Shown: positions 47,302 through 60,532 of the stretch, piece by piece
Layout of the letters: every line of letters starts with the position of its first letter
How positions within the stretch are numbered: position 1 is the stretch's first letter
Assembly: GCA_025331125.1 (NCBI GenBank)
Contig: JAOALB010000067.1
Location: forward strand, 1 to 64,000
DNA: 64,000 nucleotides
Direction: 5' to 3'
Origin: Mycogone perniciosa
Lineage: Eukaryota; Ascomycota; Sordariomycetes; Hypocreales; Hypocreaceae
The notes under the pieces: model-generated
The model's input: only the letters and a program-made list of their open reading frames with translations
Databases searched by the model: none
What the model was told of the DNA's origin: nothing
Made by a program: the position numbers and the translations under genes

Positions 47302-49348
47302 ATATTATCTATTAACTTGGCTTTAAGGCTGTAAAGCTTAATGCTTTAAATAGAAAAGTGGAAGATAAGCCTATAAAATTAAACCCCTTTAATAACTAAA
47401 TTAAAAACAGGCAATGCATTATCCTCCTATAAAGTTCTTTTAGCCTTAAAGCTTAGGTAATATTTTAAAAAAAAGTGTTATTAAATATTAAACTATCTAT
47501 AAAGGCTGCCTTTATAGCTATAATGATACTAGCAAAAGATAAACTAATTAATAACCTAATTGCAGCGGCATATAAATAGAATATTATAGCGAGAGAAATA
47601 GTAACTGCACTTTAAGACTTAAATATCTATTAATAGTTAAAATAGCTCTGTAAAGAACTTTAAATTATAAAAAATAACTGCTAAATAATAAGTAACAAAG
47701 TTTATTACTAAAAGCAGCTTTTTATTCCCTTTAACAATAAGCTTTATATATAAATCCTATTTAAAAACCACTTAAATAGTTTAGCTAAATATTTAAGTAG
47801 GTTTAAAACTTTAAACTTTATTAGCTAAATATACTAGTAGCTATAGATTTTAAAAGACATTAAAGCATTTATATAAGCCTATAAACTATATATTAAAATA
47901 AAGGCCTTATAATCTTTACTATAAAGCTTCCTTTAACTATTACTAGTTTTATTTTATATATAATTAAATATCTTCATTAACTATATTATACTATTACCTA
48001 AATCCTACTACTATAATATTACCTATAAATATTTACTAGTAATAGTCTATTACTTTATAAAAATATATTATTTTATACCTATTACTTTACTATTAATAAA
48101 AAAGCTAGCTAATATATTTATTAATAGGATTTACTGTCTTTATCATATACCTAATAATATTATATTAAACTATAGTATATAGTTTATATTAAAGTTCTAA
48201 GAATAACCTTTAAATCAATTAAAAGTTATATTAAAATAGTTATTAGCCTTTTACTTTAAAACTAATAGCTAAATTAAAAAAGTTAATATATATATAAAAT
48301 AATACCTATAAGCTTTAATTAACTTTTACTAGGATAATTAAACTTATTAGCTTTTATTAACTAAGTTTACTGCAAATAATATAATATCTGAAACTACTAG
48401 TATATTACTACTTTTTATTAATTATAGTTTTAACCCTCGCGTAAAGATAAAGCCTTTACAGCCCTGCCCGCTAAACCTCTTTACAGTAAAGAAAAAAGAG
48501 TTCTTTTACATTAATACTATTATTAAGCGATTTAAATGCATTATTATATAGCTAAAAGCCCTCGCTAAGGCTTTAAAAAAGGGATATAATGAAAACGCGA
48601 ATATATAGAAAGAGGCGTTATTAGTCTATACTATTAGGCAGGAAGTCTTTATTAATAGATAAAATATAAAAACTAACTAGCTAATAAAAAAACTAAATAA
48701 TAGATAGGCAAGGCTTTATATAATAATAAAGGTATACCTATAAGCCTGCGCTATTAGCCTGTTAAAAGGTATAAAGATTTTCCTAGTCCTATATAACTCT
48801 CTCCTATAACTTAAAATAGCTACTTTACTGTATTTTAAGTAAAAAATAATTAATAAAGTTAAATTAAAGAATATTTAAAGTAAAATACTAGAAAGAGAAA
48901 ATAATATAAATAAAGTATAAAAGAAATCAAAGTTTAAAGCGCTTTTAGATTATTATAATAATAATAAATTCTACTATTTTATTACGTAAAAATACTATAC
49001 TGCTATATAATAACTAGCCAAGGACCTATAAAGTTAAGAAAAGGTAATATAAAACTTTTATAAAAGAAATTTAAAAAAGCTAGGCCTATTATAATAGGCA
49101 TTAAAAAGAATTATAAAAAAGGAAAAAGAAAAAATAATTAAAAAGAAACTAATACTTATAAAGCGCTAACTAAAGACTATACTACACTAAAGCCTATAAC
49201 TAAACTATATATTATTAACACTAAAAACTATATAATTTGCCTTATTTACCTTTATATTAAAAGTATTAAAATAAATTACCTAGAATTTCAATTTATGTAA
49301 GCAATATAGCTATTTGCAGCCAAATAGCGCAATAAAAAGGGGGCGTAC
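47302..49348 (+). pseudogene. Element A RNase H end, integrase and 3' region
   Basis: Directly after the right duplication of B the interrupted RNase H resumes; an RPG..GGKADAL-type segment is still visible at about 47.31-47.35 kb. A gypsy integrase core can be followed at about 47.85-48.45 kb (a KHLYKPINY-like zinc-finger side and a TD-like first catalytic region). The 3' part (48.9-49.3 kb) is shared with the region next to the left LTR of D, in opposite orientation. Stops are abundant. Confidence 0.65.
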
Positions 49349-49520
49349 TGTTACAGTATTAACTATAATGCAATATTAACGCCCTATTATATAAGCCCTA
49401 GTTATATAACCAGGCCCCAACGCGTTCCTAGCTATAGCTTTCCATAAAGCCTCAGGGCTTTCTCGTTCTCTACCATATAACAACAATATTTACCCTAACC
49501 TACCTTTCCATGCTATAATA
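49349..49520 (+). repeat. 3' LTR of element A (172 bp)
   Basis: It begins TGTTACAGTATTAAC and ends ATGCTATAATA immediately before the CTATT duplication. It has the same length as the left copy but more C-to-T changes. Confidence 0.88.
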
Positions 49521-51183
49521 CTATTAACGCTGCAACTATAGCTGGTTTAAGCTTGGTATAGGTCTCTATTACCTCCTTAATCCAGGTAAACCGTGTATTA
49601 GGATCTTTATTAACTTTCTGTCTTTTCTATAGTTGCAAATAGTTAACTTAAAGCAGAAGATATTTAATCTAGGCCTTAGCTGCTGTAAATTTAGTGTTTT
49701 GTTAGTCTAGACCCCTGTTAACTTTCTAGAATAAAAGCTGTATAGTTTTATTAACTAGACTATTTATTACAGTATTGCAAATAAAGTCCTAGACTTAACT
49801 AGACTACTATAGTGTTAGAAAAAGACTATAATTAATTATTTCCTTTATATTCTAGGTTGCTACTACAGTTAGTGTTTATAGTAGTACTGGGTTATTTATA
49901 ACTATAAGGTTTATTAACGGCTTAGCTATATTTTCTAGCTATAGTCCTAATCTAAGCTATCCTGCTTTAATATTCCTATTTATTAAAGCTATAGTTCTTG
50001 CTAAATTATAGCAATAAAGAAACCCTGCTTTACCAATTAATATAAGATTATTATATCTAATAAATGTAATCTTATAGCGATATATACTTTTTATAGGCCT
50101 AAAAACTAAGATATTAAAAGGCTAGAGAATATAGGAAAAATATAGTGGCAGGAATAAAAGATAGATATTACTTTAATAGTATTTATAGAGAAAATTATTA
50201 GTAAAATAACTTTTATAGCTATTAATAATTAAAAGTCGCTTCCTCTTTTATACTGGCTTAATTTAAGGGATAAAGACCTCTTTAAGCTATTTTAAACTAA
50301 TTAAATCGCTAGTTTAACCTTTCTTTAATAATAAAAAGTTCCAATTAGCTAGGAAATCAAGTTTTTAAGGAAACTATTATTATTAAATGGTTATTCCTTT
50401 AAAAATAACTAATAGTTTAATAGCCTGGCCTATTGCCGAGATACACTTAATAATTATAGTCTAAGACCTTAATCTAGGCTATTTCTTTATAATAGCCGTT
50501 TTCTATAAATTTTTAAGTACTAGGCTATTATATTTATAGCCCTCGAGAATCTTTATTTTATTTATATTATATTAATTTTCAGGGCTAATAGCTTAAACTA
50601 TAGGCAGCTTTAGAAGCTTAAAGAATCCTTTAATTTTTTTAGCTAAAGCACTATTAATTAATGCTGAATTTATTAACCTGCCTTTTAATATTTTGATTTC
50701 TGGATTATAGCGCAAAAAACTATAAACCTAGTGTTTGCTGAGTAGTTCTGTATCGCTGCCAGCTTTAAATATCCTTATCGCGAAAAGTTTAAGCTGTTAA
50801 TAGCTTAAGGGATACCTTAATGCAGTTTAGTTTAAAATCTATTGGCAGAGATAATTTTTCTGCTCTTTAACAAGCCTTTACTGGGATTTATAGGCAATTT
50901 TCTAGGGTATAGTATTGTTTAATTAATCTTAAAGTATTCTTTATAAAATTCCCTAGTATTATAAAGCTTTTCGCTGACTTATACTATTATTAATCTCTTT
51001 AAGCGTATTTTAAACGCTTTCTTCTATATATTTAGGCATTATAATAATAGAAATACTTTTATTAAAAAAAGCAATAGAAAGGCGTAAAAGAACGCGATCG
51101 CGATATTATAGTGTTAGTGTTAAATTGGAATAATAAAGGTAGCGGGAAACTATAGGTAGCAGGAAAATAAGTGGTTTAACTTA

Positions 51184-51932
51184 AAAGGGATATATTTTTT
51201 TCCTATATTAGCTATTAGCTAAATAAAGCTTAAAAGTATAGTAGTAACTATATAGTAATCTAAACCTATATCTAAGTTTCTTACAATAGTTATTAATATA
51301 AGGCAGTTAAAGAAAATAAAGTTAATATATTTTTTAAAATCCTTTATAAAGGTATTTATAAAGGCTAGGATAATGTTATATTTATCTGCCTATTTAGCTA
51401 GTTTATTGCTTATAGTGTTTAAAACTTAGCCTAATTACTATACTTAGTATAATATATTAAAGTCTCCTGTAATAATTAAGTTTAAGGGGGGCTAACTTTA
51501 TTTTTCAAAGGTTTCTATTATAGTATTAAAGGTAGCCTTATAGTAAATATTAATAATAATATAGCTGCAGGCTTTTATTTAATAAATACAATTATTCTTT
51601 AATTTTAAAAGTAAAAGTTATTAATATAATAGATTTAATAATTTTTTAATATATATAAAGATAAAAGGTTTAGTCTCCTTTTAATTATTAAGTAAGTTAA
51701 ATACTTAAAAGTTAAAGTAGAATTTTATTTATTTCCTAAATAACATAGTATTCTAGTAAATCTATAGCTTTTAAATAAATATAAAATTAAAGCTATTTTC
51801 CTAAGCTAGTAAAAGGGCTATATTATAATATTATCGCTATTTTCCTATATTAACTTAAAAGATTTCTAAGCTAAAGTTTTTTTAGCAGTTTTAATCAAGT
51901 TTATTATTTATAAATTAAACTTATAAGGTTTA
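51184..51932 (-). pseudogene. LINE ORF2 remnant: AP-type endonuclease domain
   Basis: The minus strand, ignoring stops, gives the endonuclease of a Tad1-like LINE. It has a LAPPKL segment before the GDFN-type motif (about 51.50-51.47 kb) and a FIF(C/F)N-like segment with a conserved RNLDIG. The SDHY-type catalytic motif at about 51250-51265 now reads LDYY. The pogo element bounds it at the left (TA duplication) and element D at the right (GTTTA at 51928-51932). The rest of ORF2 is at 20.5-23.6 kb, so this is one domain of one dispersed element. Confidence 0.7.
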
Positions 51933-52104
51933 TATTATGGTATAGGAAGGCAGGTTAAGGCAAATATTGTTGTTATGCTATAGAGAGCAAGGAAGCCCTA
52001 AGGCTTTATAGGAAGCTATAGCTAGGAACGCGTTAAGGCCTGGTTGTATAACCAAAGCTTATATAACAGGGCGTTAATATTGCATTATAGTTAGTGCTAT
52101 AATA
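51933..52104 (-). repeat. 3' LTR of element D (172 bp)
   Basis: The left copy on the + strand, from TATTATGGTATAGG to GTGCTATAATA. It is strongly AT-shifted compared with the right copy. Confidence 0.88.
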
Positions 52105-52367
52105 GTACCCCCCCTCCTATCTCGCTATTTAGCCGCAAATAGTTATATTACTTATATAAATCAAAATTCCAGGTAATTTATTTTAATACTTTTAATATAA
52201 AGGTAAATAAAGCCAATTATATAGTTTTTAGTGTTAGTAATATATAGTTTAATTATAGGCTTTAGTATAGTATAGTTTTTAATTAACGCTTTATAGGCAT
52301 TAGCTTCTTTTTAACTATTTCTTTTTTTTCTTTTTTTATAATTCTTTTTAATGCTTATTATAGTATA

Positions 52368-53871
52368 GAGGAGTATCTTAAAAGTAATGTCTTATACTAA
52401 AGCAGAGGCTAGTCTATATTAGGATTAGTGCGGCATAGATTATATAACAACCTTCCTCAGCCTTCTTTATACTTATTTCCACCACCTAGTTTAATAATCT
52501 CTTTAATATACCTTAAAATGCATTTAATCTAAGCCTGGATAGATTCCTGAGGCATTTCCTCTTAAGCAGCTTCCTAAACGCAAATAGCTTCCTAATAAAA
52601 CTTTAAGGCCCCTTTTTTTATTATCTGTCTCTTTATCTAAGGCCAGGCCGGCTTAATAGCATTAAAGTCCGGCAAATTCCTACACTAAACTAGTCTTTTA
52701 ACCTTTTAAAGGTTATAGACGTATTATTGGCTGTAATAATTGTAGGCTAAGGCCTTGTCTTCTTGCACTATAGTATCCGGGCATTTAACTTTATATTCCT
52801 TTATAAACGGCAGTAGTTTTAGGATTAAAACTATAGCCTAATAGCAATATTAATTAATTCCCTTCCCTAATCCTCTTCCTAGCTTCTTAGTCTTTAAATT
52901 AAACCTCTATTAAAGCTTAATACTAGGCAGTTAACAATAAAAGTTAAATCTCCTTATCTATATTGCTAGCTCCCATTAATCGCGTAATATTAACTCTAAT
53001 TCCTTATTCAACTTCTTAATCTCTTATATAGCTAGCTGCTTTTCCTTTACAGTTTCTAGGCTTTAATAATAGCAGGGCCCTTTCTTTTTATAAAAAAAAC
53101 AGCTTTAAAATATAAACTTAGATACCCTTTTCTACCTTTTTTAAATACAGCTGCAAATAAAGGCTTTATCTTTTATCCGCTAGATACAGTAGCTGCTGCA
53201 GCGGTAAAGTAAAATAATAAAGGTCTTATCAGACTAAATAACATTCTTCTAGTTATCGAGAGTCCAGTCTTTATAGTCAAAGCACCAGCAAAGTTGTTCC
53301 TCTTTTATCTTCTTCGTTAATCTAGGCTTCCTTGTCGGCTTCGTTTTTCGGAACCCAGCTTTCTTTAAAATTCGCTATACAGTCATTACTAAAATAAGGA
53401 AGCCCTTAAGGCTAAGTTCCCCAGCAATATCAGCACAGTTCTTTTCCCTTCTATATCAATCGCGTTATACTTTATTTATAATCAGGTTCTTTGTTTCCTT
53501 AGTCTATTTCTTTAGTCTTCCAGACTTAGGGGCATCAGCAACAAAAGCATCTTCAATTTTAATCGGTTTGATCTGTAGATTAAAGCCTTAATTAATAGCC
53601 CGGGCATAGATTCGATTAACTTAATAGATTGATAGCCTTATAGCAGCCGAGACTTTAACAGAGGTCTTGCCGCTACTAGACTTTAATCTAACCATAATAG
53701 CCCAGGTCGCAATATCTATATATATATACATTTTTTTATTGTCTTTATAAATATAATATACTGTAGGTTAGGAATTGACGCATATAATTTTGGTGCAGGG
53801 ATTACTAAGGGCTAGTGGAGCTAATTTGCGCTAGTAGTTTACACTAAGATATTACTTTTAAGATACTCCTT
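52368..53871 (-). mobile_element. Tc1/mariner-type DNA transposon inside element D
   Basis: It is 1,504 bp, flanked by TA on both sides (52366-52367 and 53872-53873). The terminal inverted repeats share RAGGAGTATCTTAAAAGTAAT and further matches. On the minus strand the N-terminal helix-turn-helix region lies near 53.7-53.5 kb and the start of the DDE domain reads RKPRL..KIKEEQL and KDWTLD near 53.3 kb, matching fungal Tc1-like transposases; the C-terminal end lies toward 52.45 kb. The frame has several stops, but the sequence is clearly less AT-shifted than the host element. Confidence 0.82.
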
Positions 53872-56800
53872 TATAGGCCTAGTTTCTTTAAGTTTTTTAT
53901 ATAAAAGTCTTATATTACCTTCTCTTAGCCTTATAGGTTTTTAGCTAATTGCTATATAGCAGTATAGTATCTTTATTTAATAAAGTAGTGGAAATTATTA
54001 TTATTATAATAATTTAAAAGCGCTTTAAACTTTTACTTCTCTTATACTTTATCGATATTATCTTCCCTTTTTAATACTTTACTTTAAATATTCTTTAATT
54101 TAGCTTTATTAATTATCTTTTACTTAAAGCGCAGTAAAGTGGCTATTTTAGGTTATAGGAGAAAGTTATATAAAACTAAAAAGATCTTTATATTTTCTAG
54201 TAAACTAATAGCACAGGCTTATAGGTATACTTTTATTATTATATAAAGTCTTACCTATTTATTATCCAGCTCCTTTATTAGCTGGTTAGTCTTTATATTT
54301 TATATATTAATAAAGACTTCCTGCCTAATAGTATAGATTAATAATACCTCCTTTTATATATTTGCCTTTTCTTTATATATTCTTTTTAAAGCTTTAGCGA
54401 GGGCCTTTAATTATATAATAATGCATTTAAATCGATTAGTAATAGTATTAATATAAAAGAACTCTCTTTTCTTTACTATAGAAAGGTTTAGCGGGCAAGG
54501 CTATAAAGGCTTTATTGTTAAGTAAAGGTTAAAATTATAGTTAATAAAAAAAAGTAATATACTAGTAATTTTAAATACTATATTATTTACAGTAAATTTA
54601 GCTAGTAAAAGCTAATAGACCTAGTTATTTTAATAAAAGTGAATAAAAGCTTATAGGTATTATTTTATATTTATATTGATTTTTTTAATTTAGCTATTAA
54701 TTTTAAAGTAAAAAGTTAAGAACTATTTTAAAATAACTTTTAATTGCTTTAAAAGTTATTTTTAAAATTTTAATATAAATTATATACTATAATTTAATAT
54801 AATATTATTAAATATACTATAAAGGCAGTAAATCCTATTAATAAATATATTAATTAGCTTTTTTATTAATAGTAAACTAATAGGTATAAAGTAATATATT
54901 TTAATAAAGTAGTAAACTATTACTAGTAAATATTTATAGGTAATATTATAATAGTAAAATTTAAGTAGTAGTATAATATAATTAATAGAAATATTTAACT
55001 ATATATAAAATAAAACTAGCAGTAATTAAAGGAAACCTTATAGTAAAGATTATAAAGCTTTTATTTTAATATATACTTTATAGGCTTATATAAATACTTT
55101 AATATCTTTTAAGATTTAAAGCTACTAGTATATTTAGCTAATAAAATTTAAAGTTTTAAACCTGCCTAAATGTTTAGCTACACCGCTAAAGTGGTTTCTA
55201 AATAAGATTTATATATAAAGTTTATTATTAAAGGGAATAAAAAGCTGCTTTTAATAGTAAATTCTATTATTTATTACTTAGCAGTTATATATTATAATTT
55301 AGAGTTCCCTATAAAGCTGCTTTAGCTATTAGCGGATATTAAAGTCTTAAAGCGCAATTACTATTTCTCTCGCTATAATATTGTATTTATATACTACTGC
55401 AATTAAGTTATCGATTAATCTGTTTTCTATAAGTATTATTATAGCTATAGGGGCAGCCTTTATAAATATTTCTATATTTAATAAGACTTTTTCTTAAAAT
55501 ATTACCTAAGCTTTAAGGCTAAAAGAACTTTATAAAAGGATAGTGTATTACCTGTTTTTAATTTAATTATTAAAGGGATTTAATTTTATAGGCCTATCTT
55601 TTACTTTTTTACTTAAAGTGTTAAGCTTTATAGCCTTAAAGCTAAATCGATAAATAATATAGAAATTAAAGTTAAAAAGGAATTTAAATTATTAGATTTA
55701 TTATTAATTTAAAGCTTTAATTAAAGTAAAATATTTAAGGTTTTTATAGTCTATAATAATATTAAATTCTTTTAAGCTTTATAATTTTAAGCGCTACTCT
55801 TTTATTACTTTAATAATAGCTAAGAGTTCTTTATTATAAATTTTATAGTTATATTTTTAAGTATAAAAAACAATATAATAAAATATAAAATGCCTTTTTT
55901 ATTATACTATAATAGGATACTGCTTAATACTTAGTTAAAAGCGTTTATTTTAAAGACTATTTACTTATTATAATTAAAAAGCGCTAAAACTAAAGCTAAT
56001 TTAAAAGCGCATTTAATTAAATTAAAGGCTTTTTATTATTTTTCTCTTTAAATATATAGTTAATCTTTTTTTAAAGGTTTATTTAATAATACAGCTATTT
56101 TAAAGTATCTTTAAATAAAATAGTAATAAAAGTTTATAAAGTTAAAGAACTATTATAAGTCTTTTACTCCTTTAAGTAATTGCTAGTTTAATATAGCTTT
56201 AACTTTTTTAAAATTTATCTTTAATCCTTTTAAAGTAATAATAATTTAAAGTATTTTATTTTTATTATTTTAAACTTATATTTAATAATATGAATTTAAA
56301 GGCTAGTATCTTAAAGGCAGGCTATTATTTTATAAATATACCTTTAATATTTTCTTTAATTTAAAAAGTATATAAAAATGTTATTAAAATATATTATATA
56401 AATATAGTTAAAAAGGTTATAAAGAGTATAGTTAATATAATATTAAACTATAATAAGTGTATTATAAAGGCTAAAAAGTATAATTAATATTTTAAAAAGG
56501 CTAAACTTTATAATAAATGCTATTTTTTATATATCTCTTTTAATAATATAAAGGTTATTAAACGCAGCGATAATATTAAGTTTTATATATACCTTTATAC
56601 AGTTTAAAGCATTAAAGGTTTCCTAAATTAATAGCAATAAATATTAATTTTTAATAGTAATATTATTTAACCTTTAATAATTTTAATAAATATAAACACT
56701 GCCTTTTAATTTTATAGCTAAAAGGAAAAAAGTAGTATATTATACTTACAATTCACAGATAAATCTTTTTATTAAATTATTATCTAACTATTTTTTTATT

Positions 56801-59800
56801 ACCTATAGTTTATTAAATAAAAATAGCCTATTCTTTTAATATAAAAGGTCTTTTCCTAGTAATATTTTAATTTTATAGTTTTAGGCCTATTATAAAGGAA
56901 ATTTATTTACTATCTTTAACAGGAAAGTATTATATAAGTTATATAGTTAAAATAGCAGTTTCTTTAAAATATTTAGCTTATTAAACTTAAATTTTCCTAT
57001 TATAAATTTCTTTATATTAGCAGCTATAATCTTTTTTAATTATACTAAAAAGTAATATTTATCGATAAAGTTATATATTTCTTTTAATAATATTATTTTT
57101 ACTTTAATATAATCTCTTTATCTTATAAGTATTTATTAGAAAAATTTATTTAAAAGTTTTAATAGGCTAATAAGCGCTAGTTCCTTAATTTTAATAGCTT
57201 AGTTAATCTTTTTTTAAATTACTTTTATTATATAAATATATAATTAATAATAAAAGGTAATAAAGTTTATAGCTACTATTATTTATATATTTACTATATT
57301 TAAATATATTTTTTAATTTTAAACTTTAGTTTAGTTTTATAGAAGTAGTATATTAAAAGGTTATAGTAGTAGCTTTAATAAAGGTTCTCTTTTTTATTAT
57401 TAATTATAGATTATGAAAGCAGGCAGCAGCTTTATATATATTTAGTTTAAAATTATCTATATTTATATTTCCTTATTATTAGTTTTACTATACCTATAGG
57501 TTATATAATAATTTTAATTTAATATTAGGGTTTATATCATATATAGTTTATAAGCTCCCTCTTTAATTAAGTTATAGTTTTCCTTTTCCTAGGTATTTTT
57601 AATTAATAGTTACTAGTATAGTATAGTTCTCTATCTAGTTAAATTAAGCTTTACTTTATTTAAGGCGTTTTTAACTATTAATTGCTAGTAATATATATAT
57701 ATTTATATTAATTTTAGTAAAGTTATTTTCTATTTTAACTGCTATTAAAATATATATAAAGCTGGCTATATTCTTTAAAAGGTAATAATTATAATAGTAA
57801 TAGGATTTAAAAGTAATAATTAATCTTTTTTAATTAATATTAAACTTATATTCTTTTAACTATAAAAGGCTAAAGATAATAGGTATATTATTAAGGATAT
57901 TTATAATAAAAAGAAAGTAAAGGTCTTTATAAAGGCCAATTATAATTTATATAATAAAAAAGTTTAAAATTTTATTAACTATACTTTTATTAATAAAAAG
58001 GAGGTTTTTAATAAATAGCAGTTATTAAATAGTAATACTAAATCGCTTAATAAAAATATAGCTAATAAAAGCTTAAAGTATATAGCCGCTATTTTTTAAA
58101 GCTTTTATATTAATATAAATATTATATATAAAGGATAATATAATTTATATTAAAAGGGATTTACTATTTATTAATTTAAGTTTAAAGGGCTTTTAACTAA
58201 AAAGGCAATAAATAGATTTATTTTAAAATAACAGTATTATTTATAGTTAACCTTTACTTATAACTTTCAGTAAAGGTTAATTTTTTCTTTAGTTTATAAA
58301 TTAAGTCTAGGTTCTTAATAAATATAGCTAATTAAATTAAAGTAGGTTAAAAGTTAATAAAATAACGCTATTATTATTATCTTTATTACTATTTAAAGAA
58401 AGTATATTATTTAAAGCCTAGATTTATAGGTTAATTAAATATTACAGGTAATATTAATATACTATTAGGGTTTAGTTATTATACTTTACTAGGCTATTTT
58501 ACTACTAGCCTTAAAGTACTGCTAGGTTAAGGCATAGCTAATATAACTAGATTTAATAATTTTAGTTTTATACCTAATATAGATTTCTTTAATATATATT
58601 AGCCTACTTCTCTTTATTGCATTTATTAAGGCTATAACCTGCTTTTTTATAGTAAAAGTATAGTCCTTTAGCGATATATTCCTTGCAAGAGATTTAATAG
58701 CAAGGTAGTATAATATATACAGTATTTAGCTATATTAGGTTACTAGTTAACGCTAAAGCGGCGGCTTAATTGTTTATTTAGTTATTTTATTAGCGTTAAT
58801 AATATTGCTGCTATTATTAATAGCTTTATTAACGCTAGCCTATTTAAGCAGTATAAAAGGCATTATAATAAGCGCCTTTTTAAAGCCTATTATAAATAGT
58901 TTAATAGAGTTAATACTATTTAATAAAGTTAAATTTATTTAGTTTAATTATTTAAGTCTTTATAGCGTTAATAAATTTTTAAAAGACCTTTATGTTTAAG
59001 GCCTTTATGATTTACTTAGCAGTTTTACTATATTTACTGCCTAGTATAAATAACTTTACTATAAAGTTTTAAAAAGGTTTATTTAATATATATAGGTTAT
59101 TAAAAGACTATAATGCCTTTTAAAATAAGTCAATTATTTTATATTACTTATTAAAATCAGTAAAAAGTATTATATTAATCTTTTAAGACTATTAAGTAAA
59201 GTTATTAGAATTCTTAATAATAGTATTAAAGTTTCTTTATTATAGTTAATATATATCTCTTTTTAAAAGGCCTATAATATATAAAATCTTTTTAAATTTA
59301 ATTAAAAAGATTAACTAGTTCCCTATAAAAGTAATATTAATTAAAAGCGCTAGTTAATATATTTTTACTAATATTTAATAATATCTTTTTATTTACTATT
59401 AAATTATTTAAAGTCTTTAGTTTAGCAGCAGCTAAATAGGTTATTATTTCTAAGGTTTAATAGTAAGGCTATATTTAAAGCTTTAATTTAAGCTTTAATT
59501 TATATTTTAAGGTTTTAATTTTCAGCTGCCTATTTTCAAACTTCCTATTTAAAGGTTTACTTTTATTTTTTCTATTAAACTAAGCCTTTATTTATTATTT
59601 AATTAAAGAGATAAAACTAATAATAAAGGTTATTATCTTTAATAATTGCATTTATTAAATATATATAATCGCTATTAACGCTAGATTTTTACAGGGTTTT
59701 AAAAAAAGAATACATTAACTTTATAGTAAAGACTATAGTTTATTAAATTAAATTAGGTTATAAAGTAAAGTTTAAGGCATTTATATTTATTTTATATATA

Positions 59801-59954
59801 ATTGGTCTTTTATAGGTATAGGATTTAAAGGGTAAAAGCTAAGCGATAAAGGTATTATTATAGGTTTAGGAATAAAGGGGGAATTTAAGGAAGTTTATAA
59901 TTAATTAAATATATACCTCGCGATAGTGCAGCTAAATTAAAGGACAGTATAAAC

Positions 59955-60126
59955 TATTACAGTATAAGAAGGCAGGTCAAGGTAAATATCGTTCTTATGC
60001 TATAGAGAGCAAGGAAGCCCTAAGGCTCTATAGAAAGCTATAGCTAGGAACGCGTTGGGGCCTGGTTATGTGACCGGAGCTCACGTAACAGGGCGTCAAC
60101 ATCGCGTCACGGTCGGTGCCGTGACA
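59955..60126 (-). repeat. 5' LTR of element D (172 bp)
   Basis: The right copy on the + strand, ending GGTGCCGTGACA. It is the best preserved LTR of the A/D family and keeps CpG-rich stretches lost in the other copies, so it is close to the pre-RIP sequence. Confidence 0.9.
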
Positions 60127-60136
60127 GTTTATCTCC

Positions 60137-60528
60137 TTTGTCAAGGGGGAATCAGCGCTCCAAACACATATATACACCAATAACAACCGGAATAGAGCGC
60201 GGGAACCGCGCTCTTAATAGAACCACAAAGCCATAATTAAGTAATATAGGGATTAAAAGATACTGCGAATCATTTAATCATAATATCTGCAGTCGAAAGC
60301 AACCAATAATTGCCTCTTTACGCCTTAACAGCTATAAAATTATAGGTAAAGGTAGTATATTAAGGGAAAACACGGTTTTTATTTTTATTAAACTAAGTCT
60401 ATTTATTTATCTCTATAATCTTATACCTCCTTAATCTAGTAGTTGCTTAAATAAGTAACTGACTTTATTTAAATAAGTTAGTAAAAAGGATTATAAGTGT
60501 ATTAGGTATATTAGTTACCCTAAATAAA
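60137..60528. repeat. Solo LTR of the element C family (392 bp)
   Basis: It runs from TTTGTCAAGG to CCCTAAATAAA, 392 bp like both LTRs of C and in the same orientation. It is flanked by CTCC on both sides (60133-60136 and 60529-60532). No internal retrotransposon sequence adjoins it, which suggests recombination between the two LTRs of an earlier full copy. It is less mutated than the LTRs of C at its left end. Confidence 0.82.
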
Positions 60529-60532
60529 CTCC

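Larger units (their letters stand above)
23786..49520 (+). mobile_element. Ty3/gypsy LTR retrotransposon A (host of elements B and C)
   Basis: Bounded by two 172-bp LTRs (23786-23957 and 49349-49520) and a perfect CTATT target duplication (23781-23785, 49521-49525). A purine tract, AAAAAGGGGG, lies just before the right LTR, which sets the + orientation. In order: gag-like region about 24.2-25.6 kb, aspartic protease (about 25.8 kb, the DSG motif now NSG), reverse transcriptase to 27540, RT/RNase H at 39635-40307, and RNase H/integrase from 47302. C interrupts the RT and B the RNase H. Without the guests its length is about 6.65 kb, matching the inverted relative D. Every frame is full of RIP-type stops. 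Confidence 0.87.
23604..51181 (-). mobile_element. Fot1/pogo-type DNA transposon, split by gypsy element A
   Basis: The pieces are 23604-23785 and 49526-51181, together 1,838 bp, the usual size of Fot1 elements. The terminal inverted repeats read AGTCAGACTACCTATTTTCC at the left and a diverged reverse complement ending at 51181 at the right, each flanked by TA (23602-23603 and 51182-51183). The transposase lies on the minus strand, from about 51.07 kb down to 49.5 kb: the DDE_1-type core is recognisable around 50.5-50.0 kb despite stops, and the tail (FTWIKEVIETY, about 49.6 kb) is little altered. Gypsy element A sits near the 3' end of the transposase, with CTATT duplicated on both sides. 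Confidence 0.82.
51933..60126 (-). mobile_element. Ty3/gypsy retrotransposon D, inverted copy of the A family
   Basis: It is 8,194 bp with 172-bp LTRs at 51933-52104 and 59955-60126 and a perfect GTTTA duplication (51928-51932, 60127-60131). The LTRs are reverse complements of those of A. A C-rich tract (ACCCCCCCTCC) beside the left LTR is the polypurine tract of the minus strand. A Tc1/mariner insertion (52368-53871) accounts for 1.5 kb; without it D is 6,688 bp, close to A at about 6,651 bp. Gag, protease, RT and integrase regions mirror A, with the protease around 58.05 kb and the gag side around 59.3 kb. All frames are destroyed. Confidence 0.87.
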
